64,000 nt of DNA from JANXSS01 sp040385645 (GCA_040385645.1 JAZKGZ010000004.1:186001-250000), one strand, 5' to 3'. Numbered from the stretch's first letter, positions 1 to 9,110 are shown. Program-made: numbers and translations. Notes: generated by a model not told the origin, from the sequence alone.

Positions 1-1016
1 TGTATATAAACAAGTTTGGGGGTCGGGCCGACGCAAGCGCGCAATGCCGCATCCAGCGTCGGTAGGTCGGCAGGATCGCGCACATAGACCTTACAGCACA
101 GATCTGCCAATGTCAGGTTCGCGCCGCGATGCACGCGGTTGGCCTGGTCCAGGATTGCCGTCAGATTGGCTACGGTCTCGGTAGCCTGCGCGGCAGCGTC
201 GCCGACGTGCAGCGTCAGATGGCCGACGATGCTGGCCGTACCTGAAACAAATAATATTTCATCGCCGGTGACCGATGCCATGCAAGCACGGGAAAACGTC
301 GGGCTGGCCGGCCCGTATTGCCGTGGATATTGATACGCACTGACCTGGCGCGGATTCTCAATCGAAGTAGGTGCATCGCCGCGGCTTGCGAGAAAAGAAA
401 TTACCAGCGGCCCATTGCGGGTGCCCACTGCAGAAGCTGCGGGAACGCTACCCGTTACAGGATGGCCACTCGCCAAAAAACCAGCCTGACGACCGGTATT
501 GAATTGTCGGTAACGTTCGACGCCACATTCTTCGGCATTGATGTCGGCGATGTAATTCCACACCCGCAAAATCGCGTTATACCCCAAGCTATCAACGGTT
601 TCGAACAAGGCTGTATAGCCCTGCTCGACGGCCAGCTGCAGAGGCGTCTTGTCGGAATACGGCCGCCCGCCCTCGAATTGTCGGTCCTGCTCGTCGATCT
701 GCAGTACACCATATAGCAATTCCTGGTTGTAACTGAAGTGCACAGGCCCGTGTTTGCCACGGACGATATCGCCATCGGCAAACCAGACTTCATACAAGGA
801 CGATGCCTGCGAGCCGACATCGAGAGCGGGCATCGCCAAGCGTGCGAACGGTATGGCGTCGAGCCCTAGGCTGATTTCCGACAATCGCTCTGTATTTGAA
901 TGGGCGAAACACGTAACGCCTAGCATCCGGTCGGCTTGCTGATTCAAGCAGCGCTCGAATGCATTGGGCACGAGATAAGCGCACCGCAGCCCCATTGACA
1001 AACGTTCCTGCATCAT
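1..1016 (-). CDS. Chorismatase (FkbO/Hyg5/XanB2 family), C-terminus cut by window edge
   Basis: My own translation of the minus strand gives an open frame from an ATG at 1016 to the window edge, about 338 residues with no stop. It carries family hallmarks: RVWNYIADIN near residue 150, NPRQVSAYQYPRQYG near residue 225, SGTASIVGH near 260 and YVRDPADLP near 310. Chorismatases hydrolyse chorismate to pyruvate plus hydroxybenzoate or dihydroxybenzoate products; XanB2 members make 3- and 4-hydroxybenzoate for xanthomonadin-type pigments and ubiquinone. The catalytic C-terminal glutamate lies beyond the edge and cannot be checked. The start overlaps the upstream halogenase stop in an ATGA, which indicates translational coupling and fixes the start; a second ATG follows at once at 1013. 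The exact subfamily (3-HBA or dihydroxy product) cannot be decided from the visible part. Confidence 0.88.
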   Translation of the reverse strand, partial: MMQERLSMGLRCAYLVPNAFERCLNQQADRMLGVTCFAHSNTERLSEISLGLDAIPFARLAMPALDVGSQASSLYEVWFADGDIVRGKHGPVHFSYNQELLYGVLQIDEQDRQFEGGRPYSDKTPLQLAVEQGYTALFETVDSLGYNAILRVWNYIADINAEECGVERYRQFNTGRQAGFLASGHPVTGSVPAASAVGTRNGPLVISFLASRGDAPTSIENPRQVSAYQYPRQYGPASPTFSRACMASVTGDEILFVSGTASIVGHLTLHVGDAAAQATETVANLTAILDQANRVHRGANLTLADLCCKVYVRDPADLPTLDAALRACVGPTPKLVYI

Positions 1017-2392
1017 GCGCCGGGTACGCCGACCGTTACGGAAGGTTGGTCGCTGGATTGGTCACTGATGTTGCGCCTGCGTGTGCGCCAGGCATTCCAA
1101 GTGCGTTTGAAGTTCATGGCCGACATCAGGTAATAGACGCACTTAAACGCCAGCAACGATGGCCCGATCGGAGTCTTGCCAAAAATATCGCCTGCCAGTA
1201 CCGACAACAGCGCTTCTTCCATGCGCAGCGCATTCTTCGGCCCCATGAACAGATTGCGCATGGTCGGATTGGTGACACGGTAGATGAACCAAGAAAATTG
1301 TTTAGGACCGGACCGTATGCTGGCATCGAAACGTTTTAAAGCCGCTTTCGCCGCATTGGGCTGACGCAGGCAGATATCGACCGTATCGGCACCGACGAAA
1401 CCGCTATTCATGGCCAACATCACACCCGATGAAAATACCGGATCGATGAATGTGAACGCATCGCCCAGCAACACATAGCGCTCGCCGTGCGTTCGATCGC
1501 ACTGATAAGAATAGTTACCCGTAGCCTGGACTTCGGAGACGATTTCGCTGCCTGCCAGACAAGCAGCAAGTTGCGGACACAAAGCAATCGTGTCGAGCAA
1601 AAATTCCGGCAAGGGCTTGGAGCGGGTTTTCAGGTAGTACGGCCAGGTTACGGCACCGATGCTGGTTTTGCCATCCGGCAGAGGAATGAACCAAAACCAA
1701 CCATGCTCGAACCAGAAAATCGTGATGTTGCCTTCTGCCCGCCCGGCATTGCGTGTCGCTCCGGTGAAGTGCGCATAGAGGGCTGTGCTGTTATGTTTTT
1801 CGTTGCGTACTTTCGCCTTGAACTGATTGCCAAGTACGGTATCTCGACCCGAAGCATCCACCACGAAGCGCGTGCGCCAAGTCGTGGCCTCGCCGTCCTC
1901 GTATCGAGTCTGCACCAATGCACCCTGCGCCTCCGGTAGAAACGTCACCTCGCCAACACGGCAACCCTCCAATACATTGACGCCTTTCTGTCCGGCATTA
2001 CGGATCAAGATCTCATCAAATGCAGCACGCTCGACTTGGTATGCATGCGGCATTGATTTATCCCAGGCGTTTGCAAAATGGAACGCCTGCTTGCGGTCAT
2101 GCCAGGGAGAAACGAATTCCGCACCCCACTTTTCCATGCCGATGGCTTTCACCTGATCGGCCACGCCAAGTTTTTCCAGCAACGGCAAATTTGCCGGCAA
2201 TAGCGATTCACCGATATGAAACCGTGGATGACGCGCTTTTTCAATCAACGTTACCCGATGCCCCTTGTCGGCCAGTAGGGCTGCTGCCGTCGAGCCGGCG
2301 GGGCCGCCGCCGATCACCAGCACATCGCATTCGCTGACGTTTGCCTGCGTGTTCGCATGCGCGTCGATAGTCATATTCGCACGGTCGTTCAT
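1013..2392 (-). CDS. FAD-dependent halogenase-like monooxygenase
   Basis: A 459-residue flavoprotein. The FAD-binding GGGPAG is at residues 28-33, a GES motif at 61-63, and the halogenase signature WxWxIP appears as WFWFIP at 232-237. A lysine in MEKWGAEF (K88) sits where flavin-dependent halogenases keep the lysine that guides hypohalous acid. The second FAD motif, LLGDAFTFIDPVFSSGV, follows near residue 310. It may halogenate an aryl precursor, or be a related oxidoreductase without halogenating activity. The open frame extends to a GTG at 2446, but the ATG at 2392 has a GGAAAA ribosome site and leaves a normal N-terminus. It is coupled (ATGA) to the chorismatase, a pairing that resembles brominated xanthomonadin/aryl polyene clusters; the rest of the cluster would lie left of the window. 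Confidence 0.8.
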   Translation of the reverse strand: MNDRANMTIDAHANTQANVSECDVLVIGGGPAGSTAAALLADKGHRVTLIEKARHPRFHIGESLLPANLPLLEKLGVADQVKAIGMEKWGAEFVSPWHDRKQAFHFANAWDKSMPHAYQVERAAFDEILIRNAGQKGVNVLEGCRVGEVTFLPEAQGALVQTRYEDGEATTWRTRFVVDASGRDTVLGNQFKAKVRNEKHNSTALYAHFTGATRNAGRAEGNITIFWFEHGWFWFIPLPDGKTSIGAVTWPYYLKTRSKPLPEFLLDTIALCPQLAACLAGSEIVSEVQATGNYSYQCDRTHGERYVLLGDAFTFIDPVFSSGVMLAMNSGFVGADTVDICLRQPNAAKAALKRFDASIRSGPKQFSWFIYRVTNPTMRNLFMGPKNALRMEEALLSVLAGDIFGKTPIGPSLLAFKCVYYLMSAMNFKRTWNAWRTRRRNISDQSSDQPSVTVGVPGA

Positions 2393-2633
2393 GTGATGTT
2401 TTCCATAGGCATTGCATCGGTTATAGATGGCTACGGACTCTACCACCGCCCAAGCGATTTCGGCACGTTCTATGCGTTCTAAAAGAGCGAATTTGTAGAA
2501 CCGATACCACCTGAATATAGGCTTTTAGAAACAGTTGCAACGGTCTCGCTCTTGCACTATCATCCGGCCGTCAAAATGTCTTTTTGATATCTTTAAACAA
2601 ATCTGCAATTAATTTACCGACTGGACCATAACA

Positions 2634-3098
2634 ATGAAAATAACCACTGCAATCGGCGCTGCATCGATGGCGATATTGATGGCTGGGTGCGCCCATAAGC
2701 GACCTGCCAGTGAGCAAACTTCGGCAACCGCCAGCACGGCCCCCGCCACTTCGCCTACTACTGCAGCCGGATCATCACGCATGGTGAAATCCAGAAACGG
2801 CGCTTACGAAGGTGAAATCGTTGGCAACATCGCGCCCAACAGCCGCTTTGCCAAACTGCAAATCGGCATGACGATGGCCGAGGTTTCCAGTACCATCGGC
2901 GCGGCGGACGATATGCATCGTCATGAAACCGGCAAGCGCTGGATTCCTTTTTACTTCGGCAACGACAGCCAGCGCATCCAGGCTTTCTATAAAAATGAAG
3001 GCTGTCTGACATTCACCGGCGGTAACGTTTTCGGTGGTGGCGGTAATGAACTCATTCGCATCACAGCGGCGCCCAAAGGCGGCTGCTTGGATAGCTAA
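2634..3098 (+). CDS. Small lipoprotein, possible BamE-like fold
   Basis: A 154-residue protein with a signal peptide ending in the lipobox LMAGC (Cys19), so it is probably acylated and membrane anchored. A Ser/Thr/Ala/Pro-rich linker covers residues 25-50. The C-terminal part has the pattern FAKLQIGMTMAEVSSTIG near residues 75-95, which resembles the start of the SmpA/BamE two-layer fold (x-L-x-x-G-M-t-x-x-x-V), and ends with two cysteines (near 130 and 151) that could form a disulfide. It stands alone, divergent from the halogenase operon and convergent with orn. The function is unknown and the BamE resemblance is only a pattern-level inference. Confidence 0.75.
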   Translation: MKITTAIGAASMAILMAGCAHKRPASEQTSATASTAPATSPTTAAGSSRMVKSRNGAYEGEIVGNIAPNSRFAKLQIGMTMAEVSSTIGAADDMHRHETGKRWIPFYFGNDSQRIQAFYKNEGCLTFTGGNVFGGGGNELIRITAAPKGGCLDS

Positions 3099-3119
3099 AC
3101 AACGACGGCTGCGGGCATT

Positions 3120-3764
3120 TCAAGCTTTGATGAAGTGCTCGCGGTAGTAGCGCAGCTCCTCGATCGATTCCACGATATCGGCCAGCGCGGTGTGCTTCTG
3201 GTGCTTTTTAAAACCGCTGGCAATTTCCGGTTTCCAGCGTTTGCATAATTCCTTGAGCGTCGACACATCCAGATTACGATAGTGAAAAAACGCTTCCAGC
3301 TTCGGCATGGTCCGCACCATGAAACGGCGGTCCTGGCAAATGGTATTGCCGCACATCGGTGACTTGCCGTTTCCCACGAATTGTCTTAAAAATGTAATCA
3401 GCGCAATTTCTGCATCGGCCTCGGTTACGGTAGAGTCACGCACCCGCTCGATCAATCCGGATCGCCCGTGCGTACCCTTGTTCCAGGCATCCATCCGGTC
3501 CATCACTTCGGCCGGCTGATGGATCGCAAATACCGGCCCCTCTCCCAGAATATTGAGCTCGGAATCGGTCACCACGACGGCCACTTCGATGATGCGATCG
3601 ACATCCGGATCGAGTCCGGTCATTTCCATATCTACCCATACCAGGTTGAAATCGTTCGGGCGGGTAATCGCGGGCGCAGGTGCAATTGTGGTGGTAATGG
3701 TAGCAGTCGCCGTGGCGTCGGCCGGGGCTTTGGCTGCACCGTCTACTTCGGTCGGTTGTGACAT
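3120..3764 (-). CDS. orn: Oligoribonuclease with N-terminal extension
   Basis: A DEDDh 3'-5' exoribonuclease that degrades 2-5 nt RNAs, including pGpG from cyclic di-GMP turnover. The first exonuclease motif WVDMEMTGLD places D45 and E47; HKHTALADI near the C-terminus holds the final His and Asp. The ATG at 3764 has an AAGGAAAA ribosome site; an in-frame TTG at 3782 is less likely. About 38 residues precede the usual start of the family (Orn is normally near 181 aa, here 214). This extension is rich in Thr, Ala and Pro, and no ATG, GTG or TTG lies between it and the catalytic core. The gene is divergent from the M48 protease with only 43 bp between start codons. Confidence 0.95.
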   Translation of the reverse strand: MSQPTEVDGAAKAPADATATATITTTIAPAPAITRPNDFNLVWVDMEMTGLDPDVDRIIEVAVVVTDSELNILGEGPVFAIHQPAEVMDRMDAWNKGTHGRSGLIERVRDSTVTEADAEIALITFLRQFVGNGKSPMCGNTICQDRRFMVRTMPKLEAFFHYRNLDVSTLKELCKRWKPEIASGFKKHQKHTALADIVESIEELRYYREHFIKA

Positions 3765-3807
3765 AATCGTTTTCCTTAGCAAAGCGCAATTTTCTCACAG
3801 GCAAAGC

Positions 3808-5070
3808 ATGTATTCACTGGCGTTTTCCTATTTGTTCATCGGTTTTCTCTTGGCAGGCCTGGCAGTACGTTATTGGCTCGGTTTCCGTCAGATCCGCCAT
3901 GTACTAGCTAACCAGGCGGCGGTTCCTGCAGAATTTAACGACAGGATCGCGCTTTCTGCGCATCGTAAGGCTGCCGATTACACCGTCGCCAAAACCAAAT
4001 TTAGCTTACTAATACTGCCGATCAGTACGGCAGTGCTGATCGGATTCACTCTCATGGGAGGCCTGCAGGCATTGTCGATAGCGATATTCCAAGAGACCGG
4101 TGCTGGAATGCTGCATCAGGTTTTGTTGGTCGTGGCTTTCAGCATCGCCTCGGGCGCACTCGACTTACCTCTGGATTATTACCGCCAATTCGTTCTGGAA
4201 CAGCGGTTTGGCTTCAACAAAATGTCACGCAAGCTTTTTTTTACCGATCTGGTTAAGAACTCCTTGATCGGTGCCGTAATCGGCTTGCCATTGATCTGGG
4301 TGTTGCTCACCTTGATGGAAAAGGCCGGTGCATTATGGTGGCTCTACGCCTGGGTCGTGTTCTCGGTTTTTCAGCTGGCCATGCTGGTGCTGTATCCGAC
4401 GGTAATCGCACCACTTTTCAATAAATTCACGCCCCTGACCGACGAATCGTTGAAGACCAGAATCGAAGCCCTCATGAGCCGGGTCGGTTTTGCCTCGCAA
4501 GGGCTGTTCGTTATGGATGGCTCCAAGCGCAGCGCGCACGGAAACGCCTATTTTTCAGGCTTCGGGGCTGCCAAACGTATCGTATTTTTCGACACCTTGC
4601 TTTCGCGGCTGGGACCGCAGGAAATCGAAGCAGTGCTGGCGCACGAGCTCGGGCATTTCAAGCTGCGTCACATCATCAAGCGTATTGCGATGATGTTCGC
4701 TATTTCTCTCGGCATGCTGGCCTTGCTGGGTTTTCTGAAGACGCAGACCTGGTTCTATACCGGCTTGGGAGTAGAACCCTTGATCGGTGCCAGCAACGAC
4801 GCCCTGGCCCTGATTCTGTTTATGCTGGTCGTGCCGGTTTTCAGCTTTCCACTTTCGCCGCTGACTTCCATCAGCTCCCGTAAACATGAGTTCGAAGCTG
4901 ATGCCTTTGCCGCTCAGCATACTAATGCGGACGACCTGGTATCGGCACTGGTGAAGTTATACGAAGACAATGCATCCACGCTCACGCCAGACCCGCTGCA
5001 TTCGGCCTTCTACGATTCCCATCCGCCAGCTTCGATCCGAATCAATCGTTTATTGACGCAGCCTGCCTGA
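3808..5070 (+). CDS. Ste24-like M48 zinc metalloprotease, integral membrane
   Basis: A 420-residue multi-pass membrane protease. The zinc motif HELGH is at residues 279-283 and the third ligand is in HEFEAD near residue 355. Hydrophobic segments occur around residues 5-25, 65-85, 105-120, 150-170, 178-198, 295-315 and 330-350, and the architecture matches CAAX prenyl protease 1 (Ste24) homologues common in Burkholderiales. The substrate is probably misfolded or signal-bearing membrane protein; bacterial members do not normally have prenylated targets. The frame extends upstream to 3553, but that part is antisense to orn, so the ATG at 3808 (MYSLAF) was chosen. It is followed by phhB and rsgA on the same strand. 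Confidence 0.9.
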   Translation: MYSLAFSYLFIGFLLAGLAVRYWLGFRQIRHVLANQAAVPAEFNDRIALSAHRKAADYTVAKTKFSLLILPISTAVLIGFTLMGGLQALSIAIFQETGAGMLHQVLLVVAFSIASGALDLPLDYYRQFVLEQRFGFNKMSRKLFFTDLVKNSLIGAVIGLPLIWVLLTLMEKAGALWWLYAWVVFSVFQLAMLVLYPTVIAPLFNKFTPLTDESLKTRIEALMSRVGFASQGLFVMDGSKRSAHGNAYFSGFGAAKRIVFFDTLLSRLGPQEIEAVLAHELGHFKLRHIIKRIAMMFAISLGMLALLGFLKTQTWFYTGLGVEPLIGASNDALALILFMLVVPVFSFPLSPLTSISSRKHEFEADAFAAQHTNADDLVSALVKLYEDNASTLTPDPLHSAFYDSHPPASIRINRLLTQPA

Positions 5071-5111
5071 CACCGCGAGCTGCCATTTTCCTCCTCATTA
5101 CACTCAACCAG

Positions 5112-5474
5112 ATGTCGTCGACTCCCGAATTGCTTATGCAACTGCGCGCAAAGAATTGCCATGTGCAGCGCACCGCGCTAAATGCTGCAGAAATCGCCGC
5201 CCTACTGCCAGCCGTACCGCTCTGGCAGCTCGATGGCCAATACATCGTTCGATCATTCGATTTCAAAAACTATTACGAGACGCTCGCCTTCGTCAACGCA
5301 CTTGCGTATATCGTGCATGGCCAGGATCATCATCCGGTACTTACCGTAACGTATAACTGGTGCATCGTTAAATTTAATACGCATAGCGTCAACGATGGCG
5401 CGGGTGGGTTGTCGGAAAACGATTTCATCTGCGCTACGAAACTGGATGCCCTGTTCTACGAAACCGGCTCCTGA
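5112..5474 (+). CDS. phhB: Pterin-4a-carbinolamine dehydratase
   Basis: A 120-residue member of the PCD/DCoH family, which dehydrates 4a-hydroxytetrahydrobiopterin to recycle the pterin cofactor of aromatic amino acid hydroxylases. The signature HGQDHHPVLTVTYNWC (near residues 69-84) carries the catalytic histidine pair, and THSVNDGAGGLSENDF follows as in classical members. The length is typical. No strong ribosome site precedes the ATG at 5112; an in-frame ATG at 5136 is a weaker alternative. No phenylalanine hydroxylase gene is in the window. It lies between the M48 protease and rsgA with short gaps. Confidence 0.92.
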   Translation: MSSTPELLMQLRAKNCHVQRTALNAAEIAALLPAVPLWQLDGQYIVRSFDFKNYYETLAFVNALAYIVHGQDHHPVLTVTYNWCIVKFNTHSVNDGAGGLSENDFICATKLDALFYETGS

Positions 5475-5485
5475 TTTCAATACGC

Positions 5486-6439
5486 ATGGCAAAGCTTTCC
5501 ACACTTCGCACACCATCGACCGGCACCACCGACGTCGCCCGACCACCAGGCGCGACCGTTACTGCAACGGTCGTCGCCGCCCACGGCCGCCACTATCTCG
5601 CCATACTCGACGGCGTACGCCTGCAATGCGTCACCCGCGGCAAGAAGAGCGATATTGCCGTTGGCGACCGCGTTCATTTGCAGATGACATCTGCCAATCA
5701 GGGCGTGATCGAATCGATTGGCGAGCGGGCGACGTTGTTATATCGTTCCGACCAGTACAAGTCCAAGCTACTGGCAGCGAACGTCACGCAGCTATTTATC
5801 GTCGTGGCAACCGAGCCGGGCTTTGCCGATGATTTGATTTCCCGGGCATTGGTGGCCGCCGAAGCCGCCGGCATCCGCGTTCATCTGATACTAAACAAGA
5901 CCGATATCGCCGGCTTGCTCGACCGGGCACGAGTGCGGCTGAAGCCATATGCAGCAATGGGATATTCGGTGCACGAAGTGTCGGCGCGTGCAGCGCCTGA
6001 AGCGACCTGCGCCACGCTGACACCACTGCTGGCCGGTGAATCAACGATCCTGATCGGTCAATCGGGCATGGGTAAGTCTTCGCTGATCAACTTGCTGGTG
6101 CCGGATGCCGACATTGCAGTTCGTGAAATTTCAGCAGCGCTCGATACCGGTAAGCACACCACGACCTTTACGCGTCTTTATGCGATCGATTCGCAGACAT
6201 CGATTATCGATTCCCCGGGTTTTCAGGAATTTGGCCTGTATCACCTAACCGAAGGTATGCTGGAACGTGCATTTCCAGAATTCAAGGCTTATCTGGGGCA
6301 GTGCAAATACTACAACTGCCACCATGCAAACGAGCCGCAGTGCGCTGTGCAAGACGCTGTGGCTGCGGGCGCGATTTTACCGGCGCGGCATGCGCTATAT
6401 TTACAGCTTACACACGAGTCGGCGCAAACCCTGTACTGA
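5486..6439 (+). CDS. rsgA: Ribosome small subunit-dependent GTPase A
   Basis: A 317-residue circularly permuted GTPase that checks 30S subunit maturation and releases assembly factors. An N-terminal OB fold covers about residues 20-80. The G motifs are in permuted order: G4 NKTD at 137-140, then G1 GQSGMGKSS at 191-199, then G3 DSPG at 242-245. The C-terminal zinc site is formed by C273, C278, H280 and C286 (pattern CKYYNCHH then C). All key residues are present. The ATG at 5486 follows phhB by 11 bp, so the two are probably cotranscribed. Confidence 0.95.
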   Translation: MAKLSTLRTPSTGTTDVARPPGATVTATVVAAHGRHYLAILDGVRLQCVTRGKKSDIAVGDRVHLQMTSANQGVIESIGERATLLYRSDQYKSKLLAANVTQLFIVVATEPGFADDLISRALVAAEAAGIRVHLILNKTDIAGLLDRARVRLKPYAAMGYSVHEVSARAAPEATCATLTPLLAGESTILIGQSGMGKSSLINLLVPDADIAVREISAALDTGKHTTTFTRLYAIDSQTSIIDSPGFQEFGLYHLTEGMLERAFPEFKAYLGQCKYYNCHHANEPQCAVQDAVAAGAILPARHALYLQLTHESAQTLY

Positions 6440-6467
6440 AGGGGTGCCGGCCTGTTGAAAAATCTTC

Positions 6468-6473
6468 TATAAT
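6468..6473 (+). promoter_or_regulatory. Candidate -10 element upstream of argF
   Basis: A perfect TATAAT sits 54 bp upstream of the argF start, after the rsgA stop. No good -35 hexamer lies at 16-18 bp spacing, so this is a position-plausible candidate only. No ARG box was recognised. Confidence 0.35.
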
Positions 6474-6527
6474 CGGGCGCTGTCATATCCACGGCGGCAG
6501 GCGCAACCCTAGCCGCCGTTTTCGATC

Positions 6528-7439
6528 ATGGGAACCAAACATTTTCTGCAATTTTCAGATTTTCGTCTCGACGAGTTCGAGCACGTGATCGAACGTGCTC
6601 GAATAATCAAGCAGAAATTCAAGCAATACGAGCCTTACCATCCGTTGCAGGACCGTACGCTGGTGATGATTTTCGAAAAAAACTCCACCCGTACCCGTCT
6701 GTCGTTTGAAGCCGGCATGCATCAGTTGGGCGGCGCGGCGATCTATCTCAACACACGTGACAGTCAACTTGGGCGTGGTGAGCCGGTAGAAGACGCCGGC
6801 AAGGTAATTTCCCGCATGTGCGACATCATCATGATCCGCACGTTCGGCCAGGAAATCATCGACCGCTTCGCTGCCCATTCCAGAGTACCGGTCATCAACG
6901 GCCTGACCAACGAGCAACATCCCTGCCAGGTGCTGGCCGACATTTTTACCTTCATCGAGCATCGTGGGCCGATCGCTGGTAAAACCGTGGCCTGGGTGGG
7001 CGACGCCAACAATATGCTGTATTCGTGGTTGCAGGCCGCCGAAATTTTCGGTTTTCATTGTAATGTTTCCACGCCTGCAGGTTACGGTATCGATCGTTCG
7101 CTGGTATCGGCGACGAATCGTCAGTTTACGCTTTTCGACAAGCCGGCGGATGCCTGCGCCAATGCAGATTTGGTGTCTACCGATGTCTGGACCAGCATGG
7201 GCTTCGAAGAAGAAAATGCCGCGCGCATCGCCGCTTTTTCAGGCTGGATCGTCGATTGCGAAAAAATGCGCAGGGCGCAGCCGGATGCGCTATTCATGCA
7301 TTGCCTACCGGCGCATCGTGGTGAAGAGGTGAGTGCCGAAGTTATCGACGGCCCGCAGTCGGTGGTATGGGATCAGGCGGAAAATCGCCTACACGTGCAA
7401 AAAGCGTTACTCGAGTATCTGGTAATCGGCCGGGTATAA
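6528..7439 (+). CDS. argF: Ornithine carbamoyltransferase
   Basis: A 303-residue enzyme that joins carbamoyl phosphate and ornithine to give citrulline in arginine biosynthesis. The carbamoyl phosphate site STRTR is at residues 53-57, HPCQ lies near 131, and the ornithine/active-site HCLPAHRGEEVS lies near 264. The length is normal for bacterial OTCase. It is followed after 24 bp by argG, the next enzyme acting on citrulline, so an argF-argG-ppnP operon is likely, perhaps driven from the TATAAT at 6468. Confidence 0.96.
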   Translation: MGTKHFLQFSDFRLDEFEHVIERARIIKQKFKQYEPYHPLQDRTLVMIFEKNSTRTRLSFEAGMHQLGGAAIYLNTRDSQLGRGEPVEDAGKVISRMCDIIMIRTFGQEIIDRFAAHSRVPVINGLTNEQHPCQVLADIFTFIEHRGPIAGKTVAWVGDANNMLYSWLQAAEIFGFHCNVSTPAGYGIDRSLVSATNRQFTLFDKPADACANADLVSTDVWTSMGFEEENAARIAAFSGWIVDCEKMRRAQPDALFMHCLPAHRGEEVSAEVIDGPQSVVWDQAENRLHVQKALLEYLVIGRV

Positions 7440-7463
7440 AGATCGAAAGAAAAGAAGACCCTC

Positions 7464-8750
7464 ATGACCGAATTGAATAAAACAGTGGAAAAAGTAGTAT
7501 TGGCATACTCCGGCGGACTCGACACCTCGGTCATCCTAAAATGGTTGCAAGATAATTATCACTGCGAGATCGTTACCTTTACCGCTGACCTGGGCCAAGG
7601 CGAAGAGTTGGAACCGGCACGGCAGAAAGCGCTGAAGTTCGGCATCAAGCCTGAAAATATCTATATCGACGACGTACGCGAGGAGTTCGTTCGCGATTTC
7701 GTATTTCCGATGTTTCGCGCCAATACCGTGTACGAAGGCGAATACTTGCTCGGTACTTCGATCGCCCGGCCATTGATCGCAAAACGGTTAATCGAGATCG
7801 CCCGCGAAACCGGTGCCGACACGATTTCCCATGGCGCGACAGGCAAAGGCAACGATCAGGTACGGTTCGAACTCGGTGCTTATGCACTGATGCCGAACGT
7901 AAAAATCATTGCTCCTTGGCGTGAGTGGGATTTGCTGTCACGAGAAAAACTGTTGAAATACGCGGAAGATGCGGGCATCGCCGTCGATATGAAGCACAAG
8001 AACGGTGGCGCGCCCTATTCCATGGATGCCAACCTGCTGCATATCAGCTTCGAAGGCCGTCATCTGGAAAACCCCAGCGCCGAAGCCGAAGAAGCCATGT
8101 GGCGCTGGACGGTCAGCCCCGAAGCCGCGCCGGACGAAGCCGAATATCTGGATCTCGAATACAAACGCGGCGATATCGTCGCGTTGAACGGCGCCCAGAT
8201 GTCGCCGGCCACTGTACTTGCGACATTGAATACGCTTGGCGGCAGACACGGCATCGGTCGTCTCGATCTAGTGGAAAACCGTTACGTCGGCATGAAGTCG
8301 CGTGGCTGTTACGAAACGCCGGGCGGCACCATCATGCTGCGTGCGCATCGCGCCATCGAATCGATCACGCTAGACCGTGAAGTCGCGCATTTGAAAGACG
8401 ACCTGATGCCGCGCTATGCATCGATGATCTACAACGGTTACTGGTGGGCACCTGAGCGCCTGGCTCTGCAAACGCTCATCGACCATACCCAGCAAACGGT
8501 GAACGGCTGGGTACGACTGAAGCTTTACAAGGGTAATGTGATCGTGGTCGCCCGAGATTCGAAGACCGACTCGCTTTTCGACATGAATATCGCCACGTTC
8601 GACGAAGATGGCGGCGCCTATAATCAGGCAGATGCGGGTGGCTTCATCAAGCTCAACGCTTTGCGTATGCGCATCGCCGCACTAGCGCGCATGAAGCGTG
8701 GCGTAGGGATCGGCAGTGGTGATGGTAGCAACGGCAAGGAAAAATTATGA
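7464..8750 (+). CDS. argG: Argininosuccinate synthase
   Basis: A 428-residue enzyme that condenses citrulline and aspartate using ATP. The N-terminal P-loop of the PP-ATPase type is AYSGGLDTS (residues 14-22). SHGATGKGNDQVRFELG near residue 118 is the citrulline/aspartate binding segment. The C-terminus ends in a short Gly/Lys tail. The stop overlaps the ppnP start (ATGA), which suggests translational coupling. Confidence 0.97.
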   Translation: MTELNKTVEKVVLAYSGGLDTSVILKWLQDNYHCEIVTFTADLGQGEELEPARQKALKFGIKPENIYIDDVREEFVRDFVFPMFRANTVYEGEYLLGTSIARPLIAKRLIEIARETGADTISHGATGKGNDQVRFELGAYALMPNVKIIAPWREWDLLSREKLLKYAEDAGIAVDMKHKNGGAPYSMDANLLHISFEGRHLENPSAEAEEAMWRWTVSPEAAPDEAEYLDLEYKRGDIVALNGAQMSPATVLATLNTLGGRHGIGRLDLVENRYVGMKSRGCYETPGGTIMLRAHRAIESITLDREVAHLKDDLMPRYASMIYNGYWWAPERLALQTLIDHTQQTVNGWVRLKLYKGNVIVVARDSKTDSLFDMNIATFDEDGGAYNQADAGGFIKLNALRMRIAALARMKRGVGIGSGDGSNGKEKL

Positions 8751-9061
8751 GCGAACAATTCGACAACGTTACGGCAGTAAAACGCGCGAACGTGTACTTC
8801 GACGGCAAATGTATATCCCACACGGTGCTACTAGCCGATGGCAGCCGAAAGACCTTGGGCGTGATATTGCCATCTTTATTGACCTTCGATACAGGCGCGG
8901 CAGAGATCGTCGAAATCAACGCCGGAAAATGTCGCATCCGTCTGAAAGATGAAACCGAATGGGTGGCTTATGAAGCCGGGCAGCGCTTTAACGTCGGTGC
9001 CAATTCCAGCTTCGAAATCGAGACCATCGAGCTGCTAGATTACGTCTGTCATTTCGTTTAA
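8747..9061 (+). CDS. ppnP: Pyrimidine/purine nucleoside phosphorylase
   Basis: A 104-residue cupin-fold protein of the former DUF1255/YaiE family, which phosphorolyses diverse nucleosides. The diagnostic segments GVILPSLLTFDTGAAEIVEI (about residues 38-57) and FNVGANSSFEIETIELLDYVCHF (C-terminus) match the family along its whole length. The start overlaps argG by four bases. It is convergent with murB. Confidence 0.9.
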   Translation: MSEQFDNVTAVKRANVYFDGKCISHTVLLADGSRKTLGVILPSLLTFDTGAAEIVEINAGKCRIRLKDETEWVAYEAGQRFNVGANSSFEIETIELLDYVCHFV

Positions 9062-9110
9062 CTATCTAAAGCCTTTAATCGGCAAATCTCGCAATCTAAG
9101 CATTGAAACG

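Noticed and set aside
455..820. Minus-strand 121-codon ORF inside the chorismatase region
   Set aside because: It is in a different frame from the chorismatase, whose open frame with family motifs spans the whole region.
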